Notes: a model not told the origin generated them from the sequence alone. A DNA stretch of 64,000 nt from Siminovitchia acidinfaciens (GCF_003605385.1 NZ_QYTV02000003.1:124001-188000), one strand, 5' to 3'; shown: positions 45,296 through 54,960, counted from the first letter of the stretch. Made by a program: numbers and translations.

Positions 45296-45535
45296 CCAGT
45301 TCCAGGCGCCATCGGCTTGAGATCACAAGCTTCCAGGAGGCTTATTCAGGAAGATTGTGCTAGCTTATTCAAGGAAGCCTTGTTCAGCTCGTTGCAAAGC
45401 TGCATGAAGCATTTATGGAGATGCTGCTCACGATGTGATTGAAATAGGCTGCTTTGCTGCGGTGGCTGAAAAACTCCCTCATCAAAATTCGTCTTGTGCT
45501 TGTCGCCTAAAGGCGGGCGCTTTGCGCTTTTCTTT
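45296..45535 (+). repeat. Type-A modular repeat between mecA and coiA
   Basis: Runs from TGTCCAGTTCCAGGCGCCATC to GGCGCTTTGCGCTTTTCTTT with CACAAG/CTTGTG arms and GCAAAGCTGCATGAAGC in the middle. It occupies most of the 395-bp gap. Confidence 0.8.
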
Positions 45536-45601
45536 TTTTCCGTTAACAGGAGAAACGGGCTAGGTTGGAGAATACTTTAGAGAAAGAAAGGAGTGAGTTT
45601 G

Positions 45602-46786
45602 TTGTTAACCGCGTTGACAAATGAAGGTAAATTGATCACGCTGCTAGGTGAAATGCGGGAGCAAGTCATTCAATTACGGAAGCATCAACGATTTTTCTGT
45701 CCAGCTTGCAAAGAGGCTCTCATATTGAAAGCAGGCCACGTGCGAATTCCCCATTTCTCCCATCGTCACCATTCACAATGTAAAAATACCACCTCTGAAC
45801 CGGAAAGTTCCAAGCATTTAAAAGGAAAGCAGGATTTATTTGAGTGGTGCAGGTCTAACCGACTGGATGTGTCACTAGAGCGATATCTTCCGGATATCAA
45901 ACAGCGGCCAGATCTCCTTGTAGAGAAGGATGGTGAGCAGTTTGCCATCGAGTTTCAATGTACGCCTATTTCCGTCCATGCTGTAGACAAAAGGTCGAAG
46001 CGTTATTTGGCGCAAGGTATTACTCCGATATGGATCGTCGGCGGTTTGCCATTCCATAAAAGAAGGGCAAGTGAAATGTTCGAGTTGACGGAATACCATT
46101 GGTCACTAACATTCAGAAATCAAGAGAATGTAATTCTTGCAGGGTATGAACCTGAGAGTGGAATCGTGTCTTTACTTTCTAATATAACCCTGTACACCCC
46201 GAGAAAAGTCTTTGCACGGCTGAAGAAGATGCCGCTCCCCATGATTAAGTTTCCCCTCCCGATAGTTGACAAGCTGGATCTCCCATTAGAAAGATGGTTT
46301 AATGAAAAACAGAAATGGGTTCAGCAAAAGGTACGATATGGAAATCTGGTCACAGATCCTTTTTTAAAAGCTGTATATATGGACGGGTCCAACCCATTTC
46401 TTTTATCTCCTCTTATAGGCCTGCCGGTTGTTTACATGGAAATCTTCCTTTCGCACTCAGTGGAATGGCAGTTTTTCATATGGACCGACTGCCTGGCAAA
46501 GTTGAAACCTCACAAGAAAATCTCACTTAAATATGTTAACTATAAACTCCGGAAAAGAATTGCAAAAGGGGACCTTGTTTGCCGAGTACTTCCGCTTCAC
46601 GAGGAAAATAAATGGGAAAAGGCTGTATGTGCCTACTTTCGATTACTTGAAGATTTGTTTTATTTTCAAAAGACAGGGAAAGACTTATATAGAATGGTCC
46701 GGGACTTACCTAGGCCAAACCATATCGAAGAAGTGGGATTGCAAACCGAAGAGATACTAGTAAAATGGATGGAGTATAGATGTTAA
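45602..46786 (+). CDS. coiA: Competence protein CoiA, nuclease-like
   Basis: A 394-residue CoiA, needed for processing incoming DNA during transformation. N-terminal zinc-finger-like FFCPACKEALILKAG then IPHFSHRHHSQC. A PD-(D/E)xK-type nuclease core follows: RPDLLVEKDGEQFAIEFQCT near residue 100, with E and Q around the catalytic core. The C-terminal half is helical. TTG 45602 lies 8 nt behind AAAGGAG; TTG 45599 and GTG 45593 are possible too, the latter overlapping the ribosome site. Downstream of mecA as in B. subtilis. ComK activates coiA in B. subtilis, but I see no clear AT-box here. Confidence 0.9.
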   Translation: MLTALTNEGKLITLLGEMREQVIQLRKHQRFFCPACKEALILKAGHVRIPHFSHRHHSQCKNTTSEPESSKHLKGKQDLFEWCRSNRLDVSLERYLPDIKQRPDLLVEKDGEQFAIEFQCTPISVHAVDKRSKRYLAQGITPIWIVGGLPFHKRRASEMFELTEYHWSLTFRNQENVILAGYEPESGIVSLLSNITLYTPRKVFARLKKMPLPMIKFPLPIVDKLDLPLERWFNEKQKWVQQKVRYGNLVTDPFLKAVYMDGSNPFLLSPLIGLPVVYMEIFLSHSVEWQFFIWTDCLAKLKPHKKISLKYVNYKLRKRIAKGDLVCRVLPLHEENKWEKAVCAYFRLLEDLFYFQKTGKDLYRMVRDLPRPNHIEEVGLQTEEILVKWMEYRC

Positions 46787-46801
46787 ACAATTATGACTTT
46801 C

Positions 46802-46827
46802 CCTGCAGTACGGCAGGACTTTTTTAT
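46802..46827 (+). terminator. coiA terminator
   Basis: CCTGC/GCAGG stem with a six-base loop followed by ACTTTTTTATT. Confidence 0.7.
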
Positions 46828-46897
46828 TAAAAAGAGAATATGTAATTATAGTTTAATGAAAAATTTGGTATTAGACAAAACGAACGGAGGATTTTTT

Positions 46898-48721
46898 ATG
46901 GCACAAGACACTAATGTAAAGACACTTCCAAGCCGGTCAGAGGTTGCAGAAGAGCTGACATGGCGACTGGAGGATATATTTAAAACGGACGATGAATGGG
47001 AACAGGAATATACCTCTATCCAGGAAACGATTCAAGAAGGGGAACAGTATAAAGGCAGGCTGGATGAAAGTGCAGATACATTATTCGAAGCATTGCAATT
47101 CCAATCACAGCTTTCAGAACGGATGGGGAAATTATATACATATGCACATATGCGTTATGATCAGGATACGGCCAATTCGCATTATCAGGGATTCAATGCA
47201 CGCGCTGAATCACTCTATTCCAAATTTGCAAGTGCTTTTTCATACGTTGTACCTGAGATTCTTGATATGGATGAGAGTAAGCTGGATCAGTTTTTAGAGG
47301 AAAACAAGGGTCTTCAGCTTTATAAGCAGGCGTTAGATGAGATCAACCTGAAACGCGGGCATGTATTGAGCGCGGAGCAGGAAGCTTTACTGGCCGAAGC
47401 ATCGGAGGTGCTTGGTTCATCAAGCACGACCTTTGGCATGTTGAATAATGCTGATCTTGTTTTTCCTGTTATTAAAGATGAAGACGGCAATGATGTCCAG
47501 CTGTCACATGGCAATTACATTCAGTTCTTGGAAAGCCAGGATCGGAAAGTACGTGAACAGGCATTCAAAAATGTGTATGAAACTTATGGTAAGTTTAGAA
47601 ATACATTTGCCAGCACCTTAAGTGGAGCAATTAAAAAGGATAACTTCTATGCAAAAGCGAGAAATTACGATTCAGCCAGACAGGCGGCATTAGCAGCGAA
47701 TAATATTCCTGAAAGCGTATATGACAATCTCGTCTCAACAATTAATAAAAATCTTAATCTTCTTCAACGGTATGTCGGCTTGAGAAAGAAAGTTCTTCAG
47801 GTTGATGAACTGCACATGTATGATCTTTATGTTCCGCTTGTAAAAGAAGCGAATATGAAGGTGAAATATGAGGAAGCCAAGGAACTCTTACTGGAAGGGC
47901 TGAAACCGCTTGGTGAGGATTATAACAATATTTTGAAGGAAGGCTTTGAGAACCGCTGGGTGGATGTTGTGGAGAATAAGGGAAAGCGAAGCGGTGCCTA
48001 TTCTTCGGGAACATATGGGACAAACCCGTATATTTTAATGAACTGGCACGATAACGTGAACAATTTATTTACGCTGGCGCATGAATTCGGTCACAGCGTG
48101 CACAGCTACTATACCAGAAAGTCGCAGCCATACCCATATGGCAATTACTCCATTTTCGTGGCAGAAGTGGCTTCTACGTGTAACGAGGCTTTATTGGGCG
48201 ATTATTTGCAAAAAACAACTGATGACAAACAAAAACGCTTATATTTAATCAATCATTATTTAGAGGGCTTCCGCGGAACTGTTTTCCGCCAAACGATGTT
48301 TGCTGAGTTTGAGCATTTGATTCATCAAAAAGCACAAAATGGCGAAGCATTGACACCTGATTTGCTGACAAATGAATACTACGAACTGAACAAAAAATAT
48401 TTTGGAGAAGAGAATCTTCATATAGACAAAGAAATCGGACTTGAGTGGTCACGGATTCCTCATTTCTACTACAATTACTACGTGTACCAATACGCTACAG
48501 GGTTCAGTGCGGCAACAGCTTTAAGCCAGCAGATATTGGATGAAGGGGAAGAAGCCGTCAAACGCTACATTCAGTTCTTGCAAGCGGGAAGCTCCGATTA
48601 TCCAATTGAAGTATTGAAAAAAGCAGGGGTCGATATGACATCAGCTGCACCAATCGAAGCAGCTTGCAAGGTTTTCGAGGAGAAGTTGAACGAAATGGAA
48701 CAGCTCTTAAATGAAATGTAG
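46898..48721 (+). CDS. pepF: Oligoendopeptidase F
   Basis: A 607-residue M3-family metallopeptidase that degrades short peptides in the cytosol. Zinc site LAHEFGHSVHSYYT near residue 390 (HEFGH) with the downstream Glu in AEVASTCNEALL. N-terminal segments RSEVAEELTWRLEDIFKTDD and the C-terminal RIPHFYYNYYVYQYATGFSA are conserved in PepF. ATG 46898 lies behind CGGAGG; the longer frame back to 46793 has no site. B. subtilis yjbG is the orthologue. It lies beside coiA and ahead of the yjbI-spxH operon. A terminator closes it. Confidence 0.93.
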   Translation: MAQDTNVKTLPSRSEVAEELTWRLEDIFKTDDEWEQEYTSIQETIQEGEQYKGRLDESADTLFEALQFQSQLSERMGKLYTYAHMRYDQDTANSHYQGFNARAESLYSKFASAFSYVVPEILDMDESKLDQFLEENKGLQLYKQALDEINLKRGHVLSAEQEALLAEASEVLGSSSTTFGMLNNADLVFPVIKDEDGNDVQLSHGNYIQFLESQDRKVREQAFKNVYETYGKFRNTFASTLSGAIKKDNFYAKARNYDSARQAALAANNIPESVYDNLVSTINKNLNLLQRYVGLRKKVLQVDELHMYDLYVPLVKEANMKVKYEEAKELLLEGLKPLGEDYNNILKEGFENRWVDVVENKGKRSGAYSSGTYGTNPYILMNWHDNVNNLFTLAHEFGHSVHSYYTRKSQPYPYGNYSIFVAEVASTCNEALLGDYLQKTTDDKQKRLYLINHYLEGFRGTVFRQTMFAEFEHLIHQKAQNGEALTPDLLTNEYYELNKKYFGEENLHIDKEIGLEWSRIPHFYYNYYVYQYATGFSAATALSQQILDEGEEAVKRYIQFLQAGSSDYPIEVLKKAGVDMTSAAPIEAACKVFEEKLNEMEQLLNEM

Positions 48722-48759
48722 ATGGGGTGGACCTGTCTAATAATTTTCTGAAAATGGAG

Positions 48760-48792
48760 CAGGTGGAAAAGTCTTTCCATCTGTTTTTTATT
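48760..48792 (+). terminator. pepF terminator
   Basis: CAGGTGGAAA pairs with TTTCCATCTG (one G-T), followed by TTTTTTATTTT. Confidence 0.75.
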
Positions 48793-48876
48793 TTGCGTTT
48801 TACATTTTTAAGCTGCTTCCACGGTGGATACATAGGCATGTATCCGCCTTGTTTACGATTGAAGCTCGATTCTCTC

Positions 48877-49059
48877 TTAATGAAAACCTTTAAATTTATT
48901 CCGGCCGTTTATAAAGGAAAAGAAAATAAATATAGATATGAAAAGCAGCGGTGAAGTAATGTAAATAGGAACGAGCTGCATGAGACCCAGCAGATTAAGA
49001 TAAAAACTTATGATGAAGAAAAGGACTATCAATCCAATCAGTATTTTTCTCAACCGCAT
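48877..49059 (-). CDS. Small two-helix membrane protein, unrecognised
   Basis: A 60-residue protein with hydrophobic segments LIGLIVLFFIISFYLNLLGL and YITSPLLFISIFIFFSFI and basic ends. ATG 49059 follows AACGGAGGG at good spacing, the main reason to accept it. No family is recognised. It lies convergent to pepF and downstream of spxH, separated from it by about 85 bp. Confidence 0.6.
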   Translation of the reverse strand: MRLRKILIGLIVLFFIISFYLNLLGLMQLVPIYITSPLLFISIFIFFSFINGRNKFKGFH

Positions 49060-49143
49060 AATCCCTCCGTTTCTTCTGCTCTGCTTCAATTTTTATGCAG
49101 AAGAAGCAATAATATGAGAAAAAAAAGAAAGGCGCTATGCGCC

Positions 49144-49971
49144 TTAACTGAACTGTAAATATTTCCAATATGAGCCGTTGGCAGTATTTATCTTTTCAAC
49201 CTTCCGCTGTAGCTGTAGCTTTTTCATCTTTCTTTCCATTTGTTGATAGGGCATATCGTAAATGACTGAGAGGTCATGGGTTGAAACGATAGACTGCCCT
49301 GATAAATATTTTTCCAAGGGAGGAATTTTTGTCGGGTGTGCATACCCGCCCAGCATTTCTTTTAAGATTTGAACGTAAATGGAATAAGAATAAAGACCTG
49401 TTATTTTCAAACCTTCATCTTCGATATGTTCATTGAAAAAAACCATGGCAGGCATTTCCAACACATTCATTTCAGAAGAAATTTTAATATCGCATTGAAA
49501 TGCTCTGGCTGCGCTTGACGAATAGATGTCACGGATAAATTCCTTGCTGTCTAATCCAACGCTGATTGCACATTCTTCCAATGTATTGATGTCCGTTACA
49601 TTAGCCTGTTCGGCGAAAAGCAGCTCCTGTAGTCTTCTTAAAAATCGGATTCCCGCTCTTTTTCCCTGCAGTTCGGCCGCTTTGATGCTGATGGCCGCCA
49701 AATGCGGGACTACAGCTCCCTGCTCAGTATTATATTGGTCCCTGCAAAAAGGTCGCTGCCTTCTTTGCTTATTTCCGCCGTTTAATACAGTTAAATCTCC
49801 ACACAAAACATGTTTTAGCGTAAAGTAATCTCCATACTGCAGTTGGAGTTTTTTTATGATTGGGGTCATCAGCCAGCAATCTTCACAAAAAGGATCGATG
49901 AATACATATATTTCAATCGGTTTATTTCGAACGTTTTCGAGTTTAACCAAGTTTTGAGCTTTCCATTCCAT
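49144..49971 (-). CDS. spxH: ClpXP adaptor SpxH (YjbH), DsbA-like
   Basis: A 275-residue DsbA-family protein used as the adaptor for Spx degradation by ClpXP. The thioredoxin-like N-terminus has FIDPFCEDCWLMTP, with CEDC at about residues 34-37. A second Cys-containing element HVLCGDL follows. The C-terminal half carries MPAMVFFNEHIEDEGLKITG (cis-Pro-like region). ATG 49971 overlaps the TGA of the yjbI gene by one base (TGATG) with AAGGTGA upstream. Its target Spx is encoded 6 kb away. Confidence 0.92.
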   Translation of the reverse strand: MEWKAQNLVKLENVRNKPIEIYVFIDPFCEDCWLMTPIIKKLQLQYGDYFTLKHVLCGDLTVLNGGNKQRRQRPFCRDQYNTEQGAVVPHLAAISIKAAELQGKRAGIRFLRRLQELLFAEQANVTDINTLEECAISVGLDSKEFIRDIYSSSAARAFQCDIKISSEMNVLEMPAMVFFNEHIEDEGLKITGLYSYSIYVQILKEMLGGYAHPTKIPPLEKYLSGQSIVSTHDLSVIYDMPYQQMERKMKKLQLQRKVEKINTANGSYWKYLQFS

Positions 49972-50372
49972 CACGGTGCGTCACCTTGTGCTTCATCAGG
50001 TGTATTGACCATATGGTTGGCTGTTATAGCCAGCCTTGAATAAAAAAACTCCCGAAAAGTGGGCTCAAGTTCCACTTCATCCATTGCATCACTCATGCAA
50101 CTAAGCCAAGCTTTTGCTCGAAGAGGAGTGATTTCATGGGGTAAGTGCCGTGCCCGCATCATGGGATGGCCATGCTCTTGTGAATATATTGGAGGACCCC
50201 CTAGGAATTGTGTTAAAAATTGTTTTTGTCTTCTGGCAACTTCCGTTAAGTCTTCAGGAAATATGGGAATCAAGTCGGGATGATTTCCAACCCGGCGATA
50301 AAAGGCATCCACAAGGGAGGAAAGCTTTTCTTCCCCGATTGCGTCATACGGCATCAATCGTTTTTCAACCAT
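49971..50372 (-). CDS. yjbI: Truncated haemoglobin (YjbI, group II)
   Basis: A 133-residue group-II truncated globin. Distal and proximal residues are in the right context: VDAFYRRVGNHPDLIPIFPE near 17-36, TQFLGGPPIYSQEHGHPMMR near 53-72 (with the proximal His in the helix-F region HLPHEI), and W in AKAWLSCMSDAMDE (the conserved Trp near 90). It probably binds oxygen or peroxide; B. subtilis YjbI is reported to act against oxidative modification. ATG 50372 has AAAGGAG upstream. Translationally coupled to spxH. Confidence 0.9.
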   Translation of the reverse strand: MVEKRLMPYDAIGEEKLSSLVDAFYRRVGNHPDLIPIFPEDLTEVARRQKQFLTQFLGGPPIYSQEHGHPMMRARHLPHEITPLRAKAWLSCMSDAMDEVELEPTFREFFYSRLAITANHMVNTPDEAQGDAP

Positions 50373-50474
50373 ATGAATCGCTCCTTTTTCTAAAATAGTA
50401 TGTACATTGTATCAACGGCGTAAAAATAACACAAATAAATAGCATTTTGGTGAAAAAGGGGGATTGACACAATA

Positions 50475-50506
50475 AAAAAACCCTGTTATATAAAACAGGG
50501 TTTTTT
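50475..50506. terminator. Terminator between the lytic transglycosylase gene and yjbI
   Basis: AAAAAACCCTGTT pairs with AACAGGGTTTTTT; both strands give a T-run. Confidence 0.88.
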
Positions 50507-50544
50507 GATGAATATATCGAAATCAATCTATTTCGGGGTTTGTT

Positions 50545-51201
50545 CTATGCGAAATAGGTGTCTGTCACTTTTCGAACATAGTTTTGAGTCTCTTTAAATG
50601 GGGGAATCCCACCAAACTTGTCCACATTTCCCGGCCCGGCATTATAAGCAGCTAGTGCCAGCTTTACGTTCCCTTTATATTTATCAAGCATGCTTCGTAA
50701 ATATTTAGCACCGCCCATGACATTTTGCTCCGGATCCATGATGTCCGTCACCCCTAGCCCGCGTGCAGTAGAAGGCATTAATTGCATTAATCCGGCCGCA
50801 CCAGCGCGGCTTACCGCACGTGCATTGAAATTGGATTCATGTCGGATGACTGCTTTAATTAATTTGGAAGGAAGGTTATATGTATCCGCAGCCCGCTGGA
50901 TGATACTTTCGATGGCTGAACCATGTTTTTGATTAACTGCATGTTCATTATATAAGTTTGCAGATTTCCCGGACTCTGCCAGCCCATGGATATAATACCC
51001 GCTACTTTGGAATACCTGGCCGAGCTTATTCAAATCGTTTGGCGTCTGACCAAGTGAACCGGCAGACGTCTGTGATTGAATATATTCCTGAAGTAAACCC
51101 GCAAACGATGAAGCTGGAGTACTGGAATTGGATGGTTGTCCGTTAAAATTTTGCAAGGATTGCCATTCAAGCAATGCCTTGATCTGCCCCAGTGAATTCA
51201 A
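50545..51201 (-). CDS. yjbJ: Lytic transglycosylase, SLT domain (YjbJ)
   Basis: A 218-residue protein. A linker-rich N-terminal 100 residues (Ser/Gln-rich, no clear signal peptide) is followed by a soluble lytic transglycosylase domain. Catalytic Glu in RHESNFNARAVSRAGAAG, then LMQLMPSTARGLGV and the AYNAGPGNVDKFGG segment. It cleaves peptidoglycan glycan strands to anhydromuropeptides. Start TTG 51201 with AAAGAGGG upstream. Two nt separate it from the CYTH gene upstream, same operon. Confidence 0.9.
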   Translation of the reverse strand: MNSLGQIKALLEWQSLQNFNGQPSNSSTPASSFAGLLQEYIQSQTSAGSLGQTPNDLNKLGQVFQSSGYYIHGLAESGKSANLYNEHAVNQKHGSAIESIIQRAADTYNLPSKLIKAVIRHESNFNARAVSRAGAAGLMQLMPSTARGLGVTDIMDPEQNVMGGAKYLRSMLDKYKGNVKLALAAYNAGPGNVDKFGGIPPFKETQNYVRKVTDTYFA

Positions 51202-51203
51202 CG

Positions 51204-51788
51204 CTATCCCTCTTTCTTGGCATCAAAAAACCTTTTTATTTTATTATCGGCTTTTATGAATGGGATGTTTAGTTCGTGAAAAAGCCGGTAAAAATCACTT
51301 TCCCCTTGTGATAAATAGTGTTCATCTACTTCAAACTCAACTTCGAAATCTTCTTTTCCTAGATATTTACTGTGGTCAAACATTAGCTGCCCGTGTTTAA
51401 AAGGAATTTCTGCCCGATCCGTTTGCAGCAGGCCTTTATAATCCAAGGAGGCAGGCGATATATCCATTAACAGCAATTCATCCCTAACTTCTCCAGGCGG
51501 AAAAGTCTTCTCTTTGAGCAATGCCTGGGCCTGGTCGAAGGAAATGGATTGATTTACTTCAAGCACGCCTACTTCTACTGCTTTCTTGAAGGTAAGTTCA
51601 AAGCCGTTATTCACTTCCCTAATCCGAAGAGCCGATTTTCTTTTTCCAAGGGAGAGGTCCTCCGTATCAAAATAATGATTTTTTTGAGTGATGAACTTTT
51701 TTTCACTTACTTGAAAAAAATGCAAAATCTTATTGAAGTTCTCTTTGCTCACCATGTTTTTAAATTCTATTTCAATGTTTCTTCCCAA
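51204..51788 (-). CDS. yjbK: CYTH domain protein (YjbK)
   Basis: A 194-residue CYTH (triphosphate tunnel metalloenzyme) protein with the ExExK-type signature IEIEFKNMVSKENF at its N-terminus, followed by SALRIREVN and VEFEVDEHYLS with basic and acidic tunnel residues alternating. Family members hydrolyse tri- and tripolyphosphates; in B. subtilis YjbK sits beside YjbM as here (divergent). TTG 51788 has AAAGGACG upstream; the longer frame to 51833 has no site. Confidence 0.87.
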   Translation of the reverse strand: MGRNIEIEFKNMVSKENFNKILHFFQVSEKKFITQKNHYFDTEDLSLGKRKSALRIREVNNGFELTFKKAVEVGVLEVNQSISFDQAQALLKEKTFPPGEVRDELLLMDISPASLDYKGLLQTDRAEIPFKHGQLMFDHSKYLGKEDFEVEFEVDEHYLSQGESDFYRLFHELNIPFIKADNKIKRFFDAKKEG

Positions 51789-51861
51789 TACCGCTCGTCC
51801 TTTCTGAATGAATAAGAACGCATGAAAATCCAAAAAAATTTATTCAAATGAAGATGGGAGT

Positions 51862-52255
51862 TGGCTAGCTACGACGTACAGGACGTCCTAGTGCCCCCAA
51901 CGCCCACGAAGTGTTAGTGTAAACGAAGCGACAGGACAAGGAAAGCTTTGGCAGCGTTACTTCGGACGAAAGAAAAGCGTTAGCTTTTTCAAGGATGTTG
52001 CGCCCTGAGCCTGCCGAAGCCATAGGGATGTGGCGGTCCGAGGTGGACTGGCGCCATCTGCACAAACTGAGAGGAAGCATATTCAGGATGAATGTGCTTC
52101 TGTGGCTGAGATTGTTCGAGGGAGCTATGTTTGTCTCGTCGCAAAGCTGCATGAAGCCTATTCAAAGAAGCATCTTTGGTGGCTGAAGAAACTCCCTCAT
52201 CAAAATCTCCTTGTGCTTATCGCCTAATGCTGCACGCCTTGAGTTTTCTTATTTA
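51862..52255 (+). repeat. Composite modular repeat between yjbK and yjbM
   Basis: Contains GACGT-acagg-ACGTC (51873-51887) and a CAC-gaa-GTG mini-hairpin, then a type-A-like unit ending GCTGCACGCCTTGAGTTTTCTT. It fills most of the 600-bp divergent gap; the yjbM promoter must lie in the remaining 130 bp. Confidence 0.7.
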
Positions 52256-52392
52256 TATTTTATTATCGCCTTTTTCAACTGATAGTTCAATGTATGAACT
52301 GGAACTTTGTGCTAAAATGAGTTCGTAATATATAAATAGGATTTTTTATAAGACCATGGGTTAGAAGCAAGAGTCATGAGGTGAGTAATATT

Positions 52393-53034
52393 ATGAATCA
52401 TTGGGATCAATTTTTAGCGCCATATAAACAGGCAGTGGAAGAGTTGAAAATAAAGTTGAAAGGGATGAGAGGGCAATTTGCGGAAGAACATGTCCACTCA
52501 CCGATAGAATTTGTGACAGGACGTGTAAAACCGGTTGCAAGCATTCTCGTAAAAGCCAACTTAAAGAACATTCCATTAGATAAATTAGAAACGGAAATCC
52601 AGGATATTGCTGGGCTTAGAATGATGTGCCAATTCGTTGATGATATTAAGACAGTTGTACAGCTTCTAAGGAAAAGAAATGATTTTCGTATTGTGGAAGA
52701 GAGAAACTACATTTCTCATAAAAAGCCAAGCGGATACCGTTCTTATCACGTGGTTATCGAGTATCCGGTGCAAACGATTCATGGCGAAAAGAAAATCCTG
52801 GCCGAAATTCAAATCCGAACACTCGCAATGAATTTTTGGGCAACAATCGAGCATTCACTTAATTACAAGTATCAAGGACAAATACCAGAAGAAATCAAAG
52901 CTCGGCTTCATGCTGCTGCCGAGGCTGCCTTCAGGCTTGATGAACAAATGTCGCAGATCAAGGATGAAATCCAAGAGGCACAAGTTTATTTCACAAAAAA
53001 TAGAGAAGCATATGAACTGCCCGATGGGAAATAA
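52393..53034 (+). CDS. yjbM: Small alarmone synthetase YjbM (SasB/RelQ)
   Basis: A 213-residue single-domain (p)ppGpp synthetase. RelA/SpoT synthetase motifs: SPIEFVTGRVKPVASILVK near 36-54, DIAGLRMMCQFVDDI near 73-87, and SYHVVIEYPV then EIQIRTLAMNFWATIEHSLNY near 140-160. Length and sequence are close to B. subtilis YjbM, a tetrameric enzyme stimulated by pppGpp. ATG 52393 is chosen by homology; GAGGTG lies 10 nt upstream. It is first in a run with nadK and yjbO. Confidence 0.94.
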   Translation: MNHWDQFLAPYKQAVEELKIKLKGMRGQFAEEHVHSPIEFVTGRVKPVASILVKANLKNIPLDKLETEIQDIAGLRMMCQFVDDIKTVVQLLRKRNDFRIVEERNYISHKKPSGYRSYHVVIEYPVQTIHGEKKILAEIQIRTLAMNFWATIEHSLNYKYQGQIPEEIKARLHAAAEAAFRLDEQMSQIKDEIQEAQVYFTKNREAYELPDGK

Positions 53035-53062
53035 TTACTGCTGACGGGAAAGGATGGACGCA

Positions 53063-53863
53063 ATGAGATTTGCTGTACTTTCAAAAGGAGATTCAACATC
53101 AAACTCCTTGATGCAAAGAATCATCACTTATTTACAAGATTTCGAACTGATTTATGATGAAAAGGAACCCGATATTGTCATTTCTGTCGGTGGAGATGGA
53201 ACGCTACTTTATGCATTTCACCGGTACAGCTCAAGATTGGATAAGGTTGCATTTGTAGGGGTCCACACAGGGCATCTTGGGTTTTATGCCGACTGGCTCC
53301 CTGATGAAATCGAAAAGCTTGTGATTGCCATTGCAAAAACACCTTATCAAGTCGTTGAATATCCACTGCTTGAGGTGATCATTCGTTATCGCCACGGCGG
53401 TAAAGAGACGAAGTATCTTGGTATGAATGAATCAACTGTCAAAAGCACTGTCGGAACGCTCGTCATGGATGTGGAAATAAGAGGCGAGCATTTTGAACGC
53501 TTCCGGGGTGACGGTCTTTGTGTTTCTACGCCATCCGGAAGTACGGCCTACAATAAAGCGTTGGGCGGAGCCATTATCCATCCTGCCATCCAGTCGATTC
53601 AACTGGCTGAAATGGCCTCCATCAATAACCGGGTATTCCGAACAGTCGGTTCCCCGCTCATTTTGCCTGCCCATCATACGCTTATGCTTAAACCAGTTTA
53701 TGTGCATGATTTTAATGTTACAATCGATCATCTAAGTGTAATGCATCGTGATGTTAAATCAATCCAATTCCGGGTAGCAGATGAAAAAGTTCGGTTCGCA
53801 CGCTTCAGGCCGTTTCCATTTTGGAAAAGGGTCCACGATTCATTCATTTCGGATGAAGGATAA
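53063..53863 (+). CDS. nadK: NAD kinase
   Basis: A 266-residue NAD kinase that makes NADP from NAD and ATP. The [11 protein letters not shown] motif near residue 45 and GHLGFYADW near 75 form the nucleotide site; NESTVKS and [21 protein letters not shown] near 155 are the second conserved block. ATG 53063 has AAAGGA 8 nt upstream. Starts 28 bp after yjbM and its stop lies 7 bp before yjbO, so the three are one operon. Confidence 0.94.
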   Translation: MRFAVLSKGDSTSNSLMQRIITYLQDFELIYDEKEPDIVISVGGDGTLLYAFHRYSSRLDKVAFVGVHTGHLGFYADWLPDEIEKLVIAIAKTPYQVVEYPLLEVIIRYRHGGKETKYLGMNESTVKSTVGTLVMDVEIRGEHFERFRGDGLCVSTPSGSTAYNKALGGAIIHPAIQSIQLAEMASINNRVFRTVGSPLILPAHHTLMLKPVYVHDFNVTIDHLSVMHRDVKSIQFRVADEKVRFARFRPFPFWKRVHDSFISDEG

Positions 53864-53870
53864 AACTGAT

Positions 53871-54785
53871 ATGTCAAATTTTATGCTGGAGTGGGTTGTG
53901 TCACAAAAACAGGCAGGAAAAGATATCAAAACATTTTTAGCAGAAGAGCATATTTCCAAAAGAGCCTTGACGGATATTAAATTTACCGGAGGGTTTATAG
54001 GTGTTAATGGACAAGAACAGAACGTCCGTTATTTCCTAGAAGAGGGCGATAGGCTGAAAGTTGTTTTTCCGCCTGAACCTGTCAATCTAACCCTTGAAAA
54101 AGAAAATATCCCCCTTGATGTTATCTACGAAGACCGGGATATTTTGGTTATAAATAAACGGCCTTATATGAGCACAATCCCGTCAAGGGAACACCCGGCG
54201 GGCAGTGTGGCAAATGCCTTGGCCCATTATTATGAGGACAGGATGGCAATTAGAGCTGCAGTTCATATAGTAACTAGATTGGACAGAAATACTTCTGGGC
54301 TGTTATTAGTTGCAAAGCATCGCCACGCACATCATTTATTCGGGATTCAGCAGGCTAAATCAACAATTCACAGGGCATATGAGGCGATAGCTTCGGGTGT
54401 TTTTCAGAGAAAAACGGAAGTCGTTGATGCGCCTATCGGGAGAAAACAGACAAGTATTATCGAAAGGGAAGTCAGGCAAGACGGAAAAAGAGCTGTTACA
54501 GTTTATGAAGTGAAAAAACAGTTGAATGAGGCTGCTCATCTAAAACTGAAGTTGGAAACGGGAAGGACGCACCAAATCAGAGTTCACCTCGCATATCTTG
54601 GGCACCCTTTATTAGGTGATGAATTGTACGGGGGGCCAACAGAGCGTTTCAGTCGGCAAGCATTGCATTGCTGCGAACTCTCTTTTTACCATCCCTTGGA
54701 AAAAAGAGAGATGTATTTTAGTGCCCCGCTTCCCGATGATATGCAGAAGTTATTAAAGGAATTGGAATACCCTCCAAAAAGTTGA
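53871..54785 (+). CDS. yjbO: RluD-family pseudouridine synthase (YjbO)
   Basis: A 304-residue RNA pseudouridine synthase. N-terminal S4-like part, then IYEDRDILVINKRP near 108 and the catalytic Asp in TRLDRNTSGLLLVAK near 150. The C-terminal LKLETGRTHQIRVHLAYLGHPLLGDELYGG is complete. AAGGA (53856-53860) is 10 nt from ATG 53871; earlier in-frame ATGs overlap nadK. The exact RNA target (23S rRNA position or tRNA) cannot be decided from sequence. Confidence 0.88.
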   Translation: MSNFMLEWVVSQKQAGKDIKTFLAEEHISKRALTDIKFTGGFIGVNGQEQNVRYFLEEGDRLKVVFPPEPVNLTLEKENIPLDVIYEDRDILVINKRPYMSTIPSREHPAGSVANALAHYYEDRMAIRAAVHIVTRLDRNTSGLLLVAKHRHAHHLFGIQQAKSTIHRAYEAIASGVFQRKTEVVDAPIGRKQTSIIEREVRQDGKRAVTVYEVKKQLNEAAHLKLKLETGRTHQIRVHLAYLGHPLLGDELYGGPTERFSRQALHCCELSFYHPLEKREMYFSAPLPDDMQKLLKELEYPPKS

Positions 54786-54849
54786 GGTAGCCACGGATGC
54801 ACGGACATATCAGCCGATGATTGGAGATGCTGCGGGTGAACAGGAATAC

Positions 54850-54942
54850 GCGCGGATAAGCGGATTGATGGAGTTACCCTCAGATAAGCGAAAATCCCCG
54901 CGTATGAGCGTAAAATCCCCGCAGATAAGCGAAAAATTCTCA
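54850..54942. repeat. Three to four 20-21-bp tandem units between yjbO and prpE
   Basis: CAGATAAGCGAAAATCCCCG (54881-54900), CGTATGAGCGTAAAATCCCC (54901-54920) and CAGATAAGCGAAAAATTCTC (54922-54941), with a weaker first unit at 54850-54866. They lie between convergent genes. Confidence 0.65.
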
Positions 54943-54960
54943 CGTGGGCCGCTATCGGGC

